This document shows positions 1-9,891 of a DNA stretch of 28,249 nucleotides, piece after piece (position 1 is the first letter of the stretch; each line of letters starts with the position of its first letter). The notes under the pieces were generated by a model. It did not search any database and had not been told where the DNA came from. It worked only from the letters and a program-made list of their open reading frames with translations. Source of the DNA: Hymenopellis radicata (Eukaryota; Basidiomycota; Agaricomycetes; Agaricales; Physalacriaceae); the NCBI GenBank assembly GCA_015501595.1, contig JADNRX010000640.1, positions 1 to 28,249 of the forward strand, written 5' to 3'. The translations under genes were made by a program, and so were the position numbers.

Positions 1-1342
1 CCCTTGTACGCAAGCACGGTTTGCGGTCTACTGGCCAGGGCTCTGGGTTGTAAGTGAGATAGAGTGTGGCACACTTATATATAGTGTATATCTGTGTTTT
101 TAATCACTATAATTCTATGCTGCTTCACGTACTAGGCCGCCAGAACAACACTTTCCAGTGTGCTGCCCGATTGAGATGCTGACTGTTCACATATGACATA
201 CACCTGTGAACCATAAAATGTTGTAGCATGGGGGCTCTGTACTCCAAGCGAGCTGAGGAGATAGAATTCAGCTGGGGTATATGTCTTCGGCTTCTGATAA
301 GTACCAAATGCCAAGTGGTTGGTAGTCTCCCTAGTCAGACCAATAATATACCGAAATTTTTTTTTGAGGGAGATGAGAGAAAAATTTGGATATAATGGTC
401 TGATTTTGATCGCGCACAAGAAGGCGTAGGTCGACCTTCGGGTATCTCGGGGCCACATTGGGAAGGTGGGCTTAATGGAGACGCGTCCGCATTTGGCTGG
501 CACTCGGTGCTCTGACCAGAACGAACACGACCACCTAATCGATTCCGTTCCAAATCGTTCGAAACGTCCTGCGTCATTTGCGAAAGCGCGAAAATAGCTC
601 ATTTGCATGAAAGAAATTCAATGGGCCATCCCATCACCCTCCGCTAATCCCAACATCACGACAACCATCTGAGCGGGCCAATGCTGCTCGAGCCTCAAGC
701 GAGATCCCACTACAAACTCGTTTAAATCGCCCGGTAAGCGGTGGCGTGCATCTACTGGAGCCTCTACGCGCTATGGAGCCACCAATGAAACTCTCCCTTC
801 TTCGCCGTCCCTACGCAGCTGCCAAGACGCTAACTACGATGACAGGCACTAATTGGCGCGAGCCGCGTTCTTTGGTTGTGCTTGGTGTGTCCCAATTGGG
901 AAGGGCGACCTACGGTTCCGAGTTGACAAGAAAAAACTAAGTGGTTGGCCGGATCTCTTCATCTGAAGGTGATGATTTGTGGTAGTACGGTGTTGCTCTC
1001 CTTGTGACACAACTACAGCCACCTCACTGTAAATAACACCAATTCAAACAAGTACTGCAATGGAAATGGGATGTCTTGCCACAGAAGTACGCGAGAAACA
1101 GTAGTATTCGTGGCGGGATAGGTGTGTCATGCAAGATGAGTCATTGGGAACTCGGGGTAGAGCCATACCTCCTCACGTTTCCTAGGTATCTCAGAAGCAC
1201 TGCATATGCTTTAGTGTCCTCTGCAGGTAGATATAACATCTGTATACTGCCGCCACGCTTCGCGCTCCTTAGAGGACAGAGCCCGCGCTGTAGACATGTG
1301 GCAGTGAATGGTCCGAGAGTCCTTGCCCAATGCGGAACCTAC
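1..1342. other. Region without a supported gene
   Basis: No reading frame here shows a recognisable domain or a convincing intron-exon pattern. The longest open frame lies on the minus strand (132-608) and has no family resemblance I can name. A and T runs and short palindromes occur but no clear element boundary. The 1412-1982 stretch beyond the first direct repeat is equally empty. Confidence 0.5.
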
Positions 1343-1411
1343 CCCTAGACCGAAATCAAAAGTCCGAAAATCGAAAATCAACCTCGACCAATCCGCCTAC
1401 GGTACTCTGTG
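1343..1411 (+). repeat. 69-bp direct repeat, copy A
   Basis: This block begins CCCTAGACCGAAATC and ends CGGTACTCTGTG. It recurs in the same orientation at 3324-3391 with roughly nine in ten bases shared. It contains AAATC-rich sub-repeats, then a well conserved half around CTCGACCAATCCGCCTACGG. Flanking sequence is only weakly similar. The two copies lie about 1.98 kb apart and bracket a LINE relic. They could be ends of one older element or two copies of a dispersed repeat. Confidence 0.75.
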
Positions 1412-1982
1412 TTCTAAGCGAGGTAAGAAGACATGCAGATATACTCATTCCACAATCAGATACGGTCATGGCTCTTTGCTGGCAGGCATCCCCAACCTGC
1501 TCTCCCCGCAAGGGACTCGGCTCTTCTCGGAAGGATGGAGGTCCATCAGTTTAGTGTGGGCGAATGTATGTAGCTAGTATTCCTGTCAACGAGCGTCGAG
1601 GGGTGAGTTCTTGCAGAGTTCATATAATCTAAAGGATATACTTAACACTAACATCGCGGCGCGGTTTGAACTCGGCATATGTACAAGGTTCCATCATTTG
1701 CAGTCTATCTCGCAAGTGCCAGGCGAGTCTAGTCAACACAGTTGAGAGAAGACATACACAGGCTCGGAAACCCTGTTACAATGTTACAAATGTGATTCCG
1801 CCTGCGCTAAGTAAATAGCTAAGGTAATAAAACCTCGACGGACCGTATATAACGAAAAGTGATGAGTAAATGGCGATGCAGACCGCGGGTGCCTCAAAAC
1901 CCTGCGAGGAAAACCTCCGCGAGGACAAAACCTTCGTCAGGGAAAGCTACCGGGTTATCGGTTAGAAAGGTAAGTACGAAAA

Positions 1983-3000
1983 TCAGTCGCTTGCACGGAA
2001 ACGACGCGCGGATATGCCCTTGAATGTGGCAACCCGACGCGTATAGTCGCCCCAGATGCGTTCGGCAAGTCGAACAAAGACCATGTGCCAGGATGAAAAG
2101 ACATTTTGGACCCTATCCCGTAGAATGCCACTGGAGAAAGCATCACGAGGTAGGAGCGCGTCGAGGCCAAACAACCGGATCATCAAGAAAGAGCGACGCG
2201 GCCGTGTGCTTGAACAGAGGGAAGTCGGAGGCTTTAGAGTCCTTATCCCCAGTCTTGACTGCATTGTCCGTCACCCGTTCAATATCCTTGAGCGCGTCTG
2301 ACCGGAACTTTGAGAAACGAGGGCAATGCACAAAAGTGTGATGCATGTCCTCGATTGCGATACACCCAAACCGACACAGATTTGATGCAAGATAATTTCA
2401 TGAGTGCATAGTTTCCGCGTTTGGCAGCTGTCACGATCTCGCGTACAGCTGGACTGCTGCCGAATATGCTGAAATTGCGTGAGTATAAGAAATGAAGGAG
2501 GAGGACGAGACTTATCGTATAACCAGGTGGCCATTCGATACTTCCGCCCGTATCCGAGTTCGCGAGATGTTTGACGAGTGAACACGGAGAAGAGTAAGTC
2601 TTAACGTCCGACTCGATCCAGCCGTGAGCATCCGAGAAGAAAGTGAAGTCATTCATGAAGAAAGTGGGCTCCGGAGCAATAGGAAGCCTAGCAGAGACGG
2701 GATGAGAACCAGAAGCATAGTGATCTGCCTCGCTGTTGAGGCGCGACTCCATTGAGTCTCCGTCAGTATGAGCTTTAGTATATTCAAGACAAAGATTTCG
2801 GTTTCGTTGGAGGACAGACAGGAGCCAGCGATAGTACGAGCGTGCAGGTAGATTTCATAGACGAGACTGTAGATCCACAATTGTCTGAGAGTCATGAACA
2901 CGTCGCACCGAGTTCAGGTGATCCGTGAGTAGTCGTTGACGCGTCTCGGCATCCAGGTCAGTAGCTGTCAACGCATTCACAACCGGACCATGTTACATAC
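1983..3000 (-). pseudogene. LINE (non-LTR retrotransposon) 3' relic: RNase H and zf-RVT region
   Basis: Reading the minus strand in successive frames gives the C-terminal part of a fungal LINE polyprotein. An RNase H-like stretch carries DSQTIVDLQ (about 2865-2890), KAHTDGD (about 2756-2776) and NSEADHYAS (about 2710-2738), the usual late Asp, His and Asn..Asp motifs. A linker with MATWLYD follows in another frame (about 2520-2540). Then comes a zinc-knuckle-like CRFGC...HHTFVHC (about 2328-2377), typical of the zf-RVT region, and a tail with RLAERIWGDYTRR (about 2037-2080). At least four frame changes and one TGA inside the RNase H part show decay. No reverse transcriptase core is visible upstream, so the copy is 5'-truncated, as is common for LINEs. 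The family assignment rests on motifs only. Confidence 0.72.
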
Positions 3001-3323
3001 TCTCTGTACTACCTTGAAGGGGTGCTGGAAATGTAACAATTAGAGAAGTAAAAGAGAATAGTGAACACCTACCAATAGTTCTTGGGTGTGTGCAGACCAA
3101 TTCGCGTATCCAAAGCGTGTATGCGATGTTGGTGTTCCAAGATTTAAATTACGTGGTGTTATCGAACATGGCGGACTGATGTCATCGCCGGGCAAATAAG
3201 GCACATACATATTCCTATATAAATGTGCGCCACATGTAATCTCACGCAGAGCCCCGGTCTATGGACTGCGAACGCCGAATAGTGGGTGCGCGAAAGTGGT
3301 CGAGAAAAGGTCACGCGACGGAA

Positions 3324-3391
3324 CCCTAGACCGAAATCCAAAATCGGAAATCCAAAATCAACCTCGACCAATCCGCCTACGGTACACTGTG
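3324..3391 (+). repeat. 69-bp direct repeat, copy B
   Basis: This is the second copy of the repeat at 1343-1411, in the same orientation. It begins CCCTAGACCGAAATCC and ends CGGTACACTGTG. Differences concentrate in the AAATC-rich first half and the second half is nearly identical. It lies about 320 bp beyond the visible end of the LINE relic. Confidence 0.75.
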
Positions 3392-3802
3392 GTCGAGGCG
3401 AGAGCTGCCCTTGCGAGAGAAATAAAGTGTGACCGATCACGTTTTCATCACACTCGCGTGTTCTCTTTTTTTCTTTCCGAGTCCCTCCATTAGCGCTTTA
3501 GCCTCAAGCTTGAAGTTGCAGTCCTTGCTCAAACCGTGAATCACAAATGGCAAGCAATTTCTCTACAGTATGGCGTACAAACAGTTAAACAATAGATGAC
3601 AAGGTTCATCAAGAACAGCAGCCTCAATCAAGCACGAGAAACGTATACTTACTACTAGATCTGTCCATGGAACTCTTTTTGTCTATATGAAACGGCCGGG
3701 CGTGCTAACACGTCTATACCGAATCCAGCGACGATAGGGAGAAATGGTGCTCCCCTCATAACGCTCTAAAACGATCTGGGTATGCCTTTGTGCGACGGAC
3801 TC
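3392..3802. other. Intergenic stretch
   Basis: No coding frame with family resemblance is seen. This is the 3' flank of the minus-strand cyclin-like gene, whose stop codon is at 3803-3805. Confidence 0.5.
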
Positions 3803-5488
3803 TCAAGTACCTCGTGCGCGACGTCGTGGGCGCGACATGACGCCATAGGCAACCGTCAAGCCGTCGAGCAAGCGAAGGAGTGCCTTGCTTTGCTTCCTGA
3901 AATCTATCGGGGAGGACTCTGGGTTCTGCCTGCCAATGGATCCCGGCAACGCGATCTGCTGCCGAGTCAGAATGTCGTATACGCTTCGCCTCGCGCACCC
4001 GTCGTCGTCGAAGGGGAATGGGAAGGTCCTGACGGACTCGAAGAAGCCTTCTAGGCTGTTTCTCCAGCTCTCTGGGGTGATGCGAGTCCTCCAATCCATG
4101 ACTTCACAGGCCGCCACTTCGAAAATGATCAGGGACTTGCGGTTTGGGAAACCTAAAGCCTGAGCCCTAAAAGACAGGATGTTAGTATCTATTTACGTGC
4201 ACAACGAGGACATCCACTGACCAATTATCACAAATCGTTAGGTTGATCTCGTCGCGCGAATATTTAAACCCAAGAAGAAACGCGATCCTACCACGCGGCG
4301 AATGATGGCGACGGCGTTTTCTTGTCTCTCAGAATCACGACTCACAAATTCCTGTCCCTCGAGGTGCACGTCCTTGAAGATCCTCTGGAGGTAAACCATG
4401 GCGTGCACCAAAGCGATTGGGTCATTGCTCAGGATTTCGATAATCTTTTCCACAACGATGAGCGCTTGGCGTAGACGCATGAATTTACGAAAGACCTTGG
4501 ACCCAATGTCAGTTAAAGTCCCAAAACGCATCTCCCGATGAGCTCACCAGAAGATATCAGCAGGGTTCCTGACGGCCGTCACCAGAAATTCCAAAACAAC
4601 CCACTTCGCGAGTGCAGCCGCGACGCTGGGCGATTGCGACGATGCTGAAGTCACGCTCGCCGCCGCCTTTCGAATTGTATTGCGCGCAAGAACCACGCCG
4701 CCCTTCTTCTTCTCTTCGTTCAGCACCTTCTTCAAATATGCAGGATTCGCATCACTCGCTCGCATGAGCTGCTGCATCAGCGGCATGTCGGGCTCCATCC
4801 TCTGAATATCCACCAACGTCGGCGGCGCAGGGAACATCGACATATCATCGCTCGGCTTGGGGGGTGTACGCGTAGCTTCCGCTGGCACAGGTTCTGGCTT
4901 CGCGTTCCTCCATGTTCCTTTAACAACGGTTTTGGGGTTTCCCCCGAGGAAAGTACGCGAAGTGGTAATGCCACTGAGGCCCTTGTGCGCGTTGACGGCG
5001 CGTGCTAGCATGTCCTGGTCGACGTCACTCGCCCTCATCATTTGCTCGAGCGGGGTGAGATCAGGCTCCATGCGCTGGATGTCGGCCAGCGTGGGCGGCT
5101 GAGGGAAGCCGCTGAGATCGGGCGACCTGGCAACTGTGCTGGGAGCTCTGAATACTGGCGATGGTACCCTGTTCTCGATATAGGCGAAAATGGGTCTCGC
5201 GATGAAGCGGCCACTTGGCTGTGGCTTCGCGTCGAAGCCGCGGCTGACGCTCTGACTGGCTATCTTGTGTTCTATTCCTTGTTTGTACCCCGCTGGGGCG
5301 ACTGGAACCATCTCGTCATCGTCCTCCTCGACAAGTGGCCATGGGTGTTTAGAGAAAGGCTCTGAGGGCGTTCTGGGTAGGGCCGACTCTCCAGATGAGG
5401 AGATATTTCCTCTGAAGCCTCCCTCTGGTTTGGGAAGCCTCGGAGCACGGCCGGATCGCTTGTAAGCTGTACGGTATGGGTGAGGCAT
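3803..5488 (-). CDS. Cyclin-like protein, exon frames partly inconsistent
   Basis: The first ATG after a TATAAAG box is at 5488. Exon 1 encodes a Pro/Ser-rich leader of about 300 residues with a duplicated FPxPPTLxDIQRMEPD block (4991-5107 and 4718-4834), then WVVLEFLVTAV. Exon 2 (from 4495) gives PIALVHAMVYLQRIF, close to the cyclin pattern of a helix with xxVxxALxYLxR. Exon 3 (about 4287-4222) gives AFLLGFKYSRDE and, across a clean 55-nt intron (4221-4167), DNWAQALGF...EVMDWRTRIT, resembling cyclin-box helices 3-5. The most likely role is a cyclin partner of a kinase of the PCL/PHO80 sort, though no kinase is nearby. The canonical introns 4547-4496 and 4345-4288 do not keep frame, so there is either a hidden splice choice (a donor at 4573 fits the first) or a one-base break. 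Confidence 0.55.
4718..5107 (-). repeat. Internal protein-coding duplication in the cyclin-like gene
   Basis: Two blocks of about 39 codons (4991-5107 and 4718-4834) encode closely similar segments with PPTLxDIQRMEPD and MRASD in the same order. They are separated by about 52 less similar codons. The repetition suggests a short linear binding motif used twice. I do not recognise it from a named family. Confidence 0.8.
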
Positions 5489-5578
5489 TGCGGTCGGTAT
5501 TGCGAAGAGGTGTGGTGACTGCTGGTCGTGGTATGTGCTAGAATGTGGTATTGGGATTGTTGTAACGTGACTCCGACT

Positions 5579-5586
5579 CTTTATAG
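5579..5586 (-). promoter_or_regulatory. TATA box of the cyclin-like gene
   Basis: The minus strand reads CTATAAAG about 90 bp upstream of the ATG at 5488. This distance supports that ATG over the in-frame codons further upstream, which would lie before the box. Confidence 0.5.
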
Positions 5587-6029
5587 CTAGGACCCTTAGC
5601 GACAGTGTGGCCGGTGGCACCAAAAGACAAAGGGCTTGCAGCACGCAATTCTGAAAAACACGCGTAAACAAGACAATTTCTGCTCATTGTCTGGAAATAC
5701 GCTGCATTGACGCGTCGATAGGCTTTCTCCTTCGGCTTCTTGGATTTTTTGTACGTTCTTTGGACCATGTGTGGCGCAACGAAATACCTCTACCAGATTT
5801 GGTAATTCATTTTCTGTTTTGGGAAACGAACACCCCTAATGGGGAACGGCAACTTTGTAGCGCGACAAGAATGGTCGAAGCTGGGCACAAGTTTCTGTAA
5901 ATTGCTATTGTCCATCGCGAACGGGTATCAAAGGCCTTTGATTTCCAGAAATGGAGCGCAATTGACCAGATCAGATCGGGTCATGTAGCGCGTCTACTTT
6001 TAGTTTGGGAGGTGCATTGTCCGGGCGAC
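5587..6029. other. Divergent intergenic region
   Basis: This is shared upstream sequence of the minus-strand cyclin-like gene and the plus-strand small Cys-rich gene. No coding potential is evident. TATA boxes are found at both edges. Confidence 0.5.
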
Positions 6030-6037
6030 TATATAAG
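6030..6037 (+). promoter_or_regulatory. TATA box of the small Cys-rich gene
   Basis: TATATAAG lies 101 bp upstream of the ATG at 6138 and is followed by a pyrimidine/CA-rich leader ending CAACTACCATG. This is a normal fungal core promoter layout. Confidence 0.6.
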
Positions 6038-6137
6038 AAACATCACATCTTGGGAGAATTCCCCCACAACCACTCGAACCGTGCCATTAACCTACACAGT
6101 CTAGAACTTTCCCAGTCTTCACACACATTCAACTACC

Positions 6138-6406
6138 ATGTGCACCACCGTTCGCACCATCACTACTTGCGCCGTCACCGAAAACTCTTATTCTTTCCCT
6201 CGCGCGTACGAGCGGCAATGCTCGGATCGCAAGGCTAACCCTCGTGCTCCGTGTCCCAATAAACGCGAAGTGCGCGAAGAAAAAACCACCAAGTGCACAA
6301 CCCTTTCCCATGTGCATCTTTGTCCTGAAATCACACCCAGGCAGTGAGTAACTGTCCATCTTGTAGCGGTTCCCATGCCTGACACTTTACGCGTAGATTC
6401 TGGTAA
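6138..6406 (+). CDS. Small cysteine-rich protein, two exons
   Basis: Proposed exons are 6138-6343 and 6397-6406. The 53-nt intron starts GTGAGT, has a CTGAC branch site and ends GTAG. Splicing replaces an early TGA with a Phe-Trp C-terminus and gives 71 residues. The protein starts MCTT and has cysteines near residues 2, 11, 28, 39, 53 and 62, with many basic residues and no hydrophobic signal sequence, so it is probably intracellular. The TATA box and CAACTACCATG context support expression. I recognise no named family. It is broadly like the short MC...C...C fungal proteins of unknown function, possibly metal-binding. Confidence 0.6.
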
Positions 6407-6606
6407 TCATCTTCGCCTTGGCAACACGAATGGCCTCTATTGTTCCCACCCATTGCATCCCACGAACGTTTCCTAGACTCTCGATGACTGTGATTATTAT
6501 GAATACATAACTCCTTGCTTCTTGGACAACGACTCTGTGATTTGATAGCGCAATGAATGAGGGCTATAGGACTTTTTACCATCCCCTGTAATCGAATCTC
6601 TCGCCT

Positions 6607-8131
6607 TCATCTCGAAATGTTGCTCGCAGTACATTGTACGTAACCCGCGGTGGTTCTACCGGCCGCCAGCTCCGGCGCTGGGCCAAAGAGTAGTCTGCGA
6701 AGACGATCATCGCTCGTTAGCGATTTACGCTGACTGCTAAACAACTCACAAGTGAACTCCAAGTCGATCACCTCAGAATACCGCTTCAAGTGGTCGAACG
6801 CCACCATACGCGAAAAATCGGGGATGCCCACGTGAAGGAGCGAGCGTGTATCACCAATTTTGAATGGGATAGTGAGCTTCTGAAGCTTCAAGATGCCTTG
6901 ACAGCTCCGATTTTGCACAATAGCCCATGCTACTCGGACAATGTCGCGTAGCGTCTGGGGTAAACGCGGCCAATCAGAAGTCGCCGAATGGGTCTTGAGA
7001 GTGAGCTCTTCAAGAACTGGGATTAGGGGATACATAATGGCGGCTCCGAACGATTCGGAAAATACTTTGCGTCTGCTTGTCACGAAGATTCGGAGGATTT
7101 TCAATGCTGGTGTTGACATGAAAATGGAACGCAGGATGCCAGCGTCGTCCTTCCAATCGTCGAATGTGAGGCTAGTGAGCCGGCATTCGGAACGGTGGAT
7201 GAAGGGACAAATATGAGATTCAGCAGAGGAAGATGTCATCCAGAGATGGGTGAGGGAGGGAAGTGTTAGTGCATCTAGGACAGAATGCTGCCCGACACTA
7301 AGCGAACGGATTGTCCGATGGTTTATGCACGACTTTGCGGCGGGATAAGTGCCAGGGGCCAAATAGCGTAACGGGGTTGATCGCAAGGTAAGCGAATCGA
7401 GCTGTGAAGCATTGAGCACCGAGGCCATAACATAGTCTACGCGATAAGTCTCTCCGTCTCCATCCCGTTCCAGCATACGGAATGTAAGGGTGCTGAGCTG
7501 GTCCCAAGGCAGCGCGAAAAGAGCGGGGCCAGACACCCCGGCCGATGCCACACGCAGAGCCGGGGCATCTTTGAATGCAAGAGACATCGGTAGCCATGGA
7601 TTCGAAGTTCCACCTATGGATGGCGCCCTGATGTGATGAGTGAACATCACACACAATGACTCCAACACGGGGAAAGAGAATCGCTTTTCTATGAGCAGAG
7701 GTGCCGCAAAGGAAGGCAACGTGAGTTCCGCCGTTAGCCATGAAGTCGAACAGTCAAGGAGAGCTTGTATGATATCGATGATAATGGACTTGGTCGCTCG
7801 CCCGTCGTCGCACTCTGACGACTCAGTTATGCACACGAACCGCACGTGAAATGAGGATCTTTTCAAGCGACTGAGGACCAATATCAGGGCGACGGTAAGT
7901 GGAGGTGGATCCGTAGAGTAACCGTGTGGAACATGAGAGGGAAAGTGTTGTGGGCACCATGAAGGCTACAGATCTCCAGCGTTGACACACCCGTGAAAGG
8001 CTCCAATGCGCAGGAGCAGATGTTAGCGGAAAAGAATTGATATCGTATGTTGTGCCATCATCGCGGAGTAGTAAGTAGTGGAAGATCTCAAGGAGAATCT
8101 CGGTTGGAAGGTTGTCTACTATGGACGCCAT
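6607..8131 (-). CDS. F-box protein with one frame break
   Basis: The N-terminus MASIVDNLPTEILLEIF...SLSRVCQRWRSVAF is a textbook fungal F-box (about residues 6-55). Such a domain would link a substrate receptor to SKP1 in an SCF ubiquitin ligase. A long C-terminal region of about 440 residues has leucine-rich spacing (LDALTLPSLTHLW, LKILRIF, LEELTLK) typical of agaricomycete F-box/LRR-type proteins. The two parts are in different frames. Dropping one A from the coding-strand AAAA run (plus-strand 7860-7863) joins QSLE to RSSFHVRFV smoothly. So this is a +1 homopolymer change: real pseudogenisation or an assembly error. Total length would be about 507 residues, normal for the family. No intron is needed. 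Confidence 0.8.
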
Positions 8132-8529
8132 GTCACGTAGATCGCTAGGATGAGGCGCACATTAGGCTCTGTCGAGCGCGGACGACTTATGTAACGAAGA
8201 TACTGTCCCATAACGGCAGAGGCTTTATGGCCACGTGCCCACCTAGGTTTCCCACAACTATGCCGGAAGAAGAAGAAAGAAACGGATTTCCTCAAATTTC
8301 CTCAAGATTTCCTTCATACGCAAGTCAGGGAACGAGGAGCCGGTCGTAGGAAGGAAAGGTGAGATCGGTCTAAATCTGTCCGTTGGAAATGCGTGAAGTT
8401 GACTGAAATAGTAGTAAAGTGCTAGAGCCTAACAGAACGTTCATGAATTGGTGGCGACGGTATGTAACATGATGAGAACACAAGTCCGATTATACAAGAC
8501 TGAAAAGTGTGATGGCTTTAGTCTAAACT
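8132..8529. other. Intergenic stretch
   Basis: Upstream region of the F-box gene and downstream region of the minus-strand RLRGG gene. It contains a purine-rich AAGAAGAAAG tract and short TTTCCTCAA repeats near 8285-8310. No gene is seen. Confidence 0.5.
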
Positions 8530-8703
8530 TTAGAAGCAACAACATGGTATGGGGATAATGTAACAGCATCCACCATTCTACACTCAAGGTCAGATACCAA
8601 GAATTTGGTCCATTTGTTGACCACTTACCGGGCATGGGATGCAGCCGCCGCGAAGGCGCATGGCCTCCTCCTCTTTCTTAGCAGGCGCCTCGGATACAGC
8701 CAT
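8530..8703 (-). CDS. Tiny RLRGG / Cys-rich tail protein (40 aa), two exons
   Basis: The exons are 8703-8629 and 8577-8530, joined across a 51-nt intron (GTAAGT donor, CTGAC branch, GTAG acceptor). The product starts MAVSEAPAKKEEE, continues with MRLRGGCIPCP and, after the junction, NGGCCYIIPIPCCCF and stop. From memory, proteins with an E-rich leader, RLRGG and a CxxCP...CC tail are widespread in Agaricomycetes and poorly characterised. The Cys cluster with short hydrophobic residues suggests S-acylation and membrane anchoring. RLRGG matches the last five residues of ubiquitin. The chosen ATG has A at -3 and G at +4. The frame stays open about 55 codons upstream without an ATG and encodes a Pro/Ala-rich stretch, so an upstream exon is possible. 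An out-of-frame ATG at 8780 precedes it. Confidence 0.72.
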
Positions 8704-8938
8704 TGTAGGTGTCGGTGCAGGCTGAGCCGCCGGAGTGGTTCTAGCGGGGGCGATAGGTGGTATGAGGGCGTTGTGCTGTTCGTGGAAGGCATTGGGGTTT
8801 GAGGGCTTTGACTCTTGAGCGGCCTCGCCTCGAGATCTGCCTTTAATACATCCGCACCGATGACATCACCGCAGTCATGCGTCATAAATGCATAGCCCTA
8901 ACTACCTCCGCGACACACGTCCTTATCGTCTCCCCATC
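8704..8938. promoter_or_regulatory. Short divergent promoter region
   Basis: About 235 bp separate the start codons of the minus-strand RLRGG gene and the plus-strand gene at 8939. The minus strand shows a TATTAAAG element near 8849-8856. The two genes probably share upstream regulatory sequence. Confidence 0.4.
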
Positions 8939-9425
8939 ATGGCACCCAGTGAATACTCCCTTAGACTGCAGAAAGGTCGGTAAATAATGCTGAATATATG
9001 CACGCCACTGACTCCCGTTTAGGAATCACCGGAGGCTTTGCGCCGCCCACGCCCAATGCCATCATCACCGTTACGCGTCCTCTCAACCAGAACACTCTTA
9101 ATATCACATCCGCCGTGCGCGAGATCGGAACTAAAGGTCTCGCCGCTGCTGTGCCCAAGAGCATTCCCCATCCCGAGGAGCTCGCCGATGAACTCCACTC
9201 CATCCTGAAGGAACTTCCGACTGAACAGCCTCCCGGCAGTCAAGACATTTACGGGTTGGATATTAGCATCGCTTGGGAAGCGATGATCTTATGTGGTGCA
9301 ATGGCGGGCCGCAAGGCTGCGGCGGAGGCGAAAGCTCCGTCCAGGCCACTGATGAGCACAAGGCAAAGTTCAAGAGAGCTGTCGAGATTGTTGAACAGTT
9401 TGGTGGAATGATCGCTGCATCCTAG
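8939..9425 (+). CDS. Conserved-looking protein of unknown function, one frame break
   Basis: Exon 1 (8939-8975, MAPSEYSLRLQKG) joins exon 2 (from 9023) across a 47-nt intron with GTCGGT donor and TTTAG acceptor. Exon 2 encodes ITGGFAPPTPNAIITVTR... through QDIYGLDISIAW in one frame. The continuation GSDDLMWCNGGPQGC...DEHKAKFKRAVEIVEQFGG then runs in the next frame to TAG at 9423-9425. Restoring one G at the GGG of 9275-9277 joins them. About 140 residues result, soluble and with no signal peptide. I do not recognise the family. The glycine/Cys-rich CNGGPQGCGGGES loop and amphipathic C-terminal helix are its visible traits. As it stands the frame ends at 9411 with an unnatural-looking tail. 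Confidence 0.65.
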
Positions 9426-9891
9426 AAATCGGACTTGATCTGTAAGTAGAATTTGTTTGTATTGGCCCATGTACTCTACGTGTTTGTAAGGTTTGTACAT
9501 AGTCTGCTGGCGTTGTGCCGAAATGCGCGAGACCACTTTGGAAATCGGCACACAAGTCCCTTCAGTGTGGATTGCTTCTCTACTGGACCTACACGTCCAG
9601 AGTCGATTAGTGAGATACAAACATTTCGGAATCCGCACTAAGTATAGTGATTAACGAATGATTAGACCGAATGATTAGACCTGGAAATGTTCTACAAGTT
9701 TGGGTTGGACTTTCTCAGACTTTCTCCCGTTCACTTTGCGCCACTCAGATTGTCTCGGCAATTTCCGGAGAGACTTGACGATCCACTAGATCCACTACGA
9801 TCAAAACTGCAAGAGAAAAAAAGGCATTTGATTCTTTCTTGCGAGTTACCACTATGATCTCCACCCACTGTCTGCTCCCAGGGATATTGGG
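9426..9891. other. Intergenic stretch with a 13-bp tandem duplication
   Basis: CGAATGATTAGAC is repeated back to back at 9655-9667 and 9668-9680. From about 9805 the sequence resembles the leader upstream of the second F-box copy (AAAAAAAGG...TTTGATT). No gene is seen. Confidence 0.55.

Noticed and set aside
125..608. Long minus-strand open frames near the left edge
   Set aside because: No domain, no splice pattern and biased composition. Two overlapping frames of similar length suggest chance.
2279..2752. A 157-residue minus-strand frame that at first resembles a BTB/POZ domain (LLHFLYSRNF)
   Set aside because: Neighbouring frames give RNase H, zf-RVT and LINE tail motifs in the correct order, so it is part of a frameshifted LINE relic.
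3080..3180. Minus-strand segment reading NTNIAYTLWIRELVCTHPRT followed by an intron-like GTAGGT...TTTCCAG
   Set aside because: Too short to place in a family and not clearly joined to the LINE or to any gene.
8441..8885. Other-frame open frames over the RLRGG gene
   Set aside because: The spliced minus-strand frame has canonical intron signals and a coherent Cys-rich product. The others do not.
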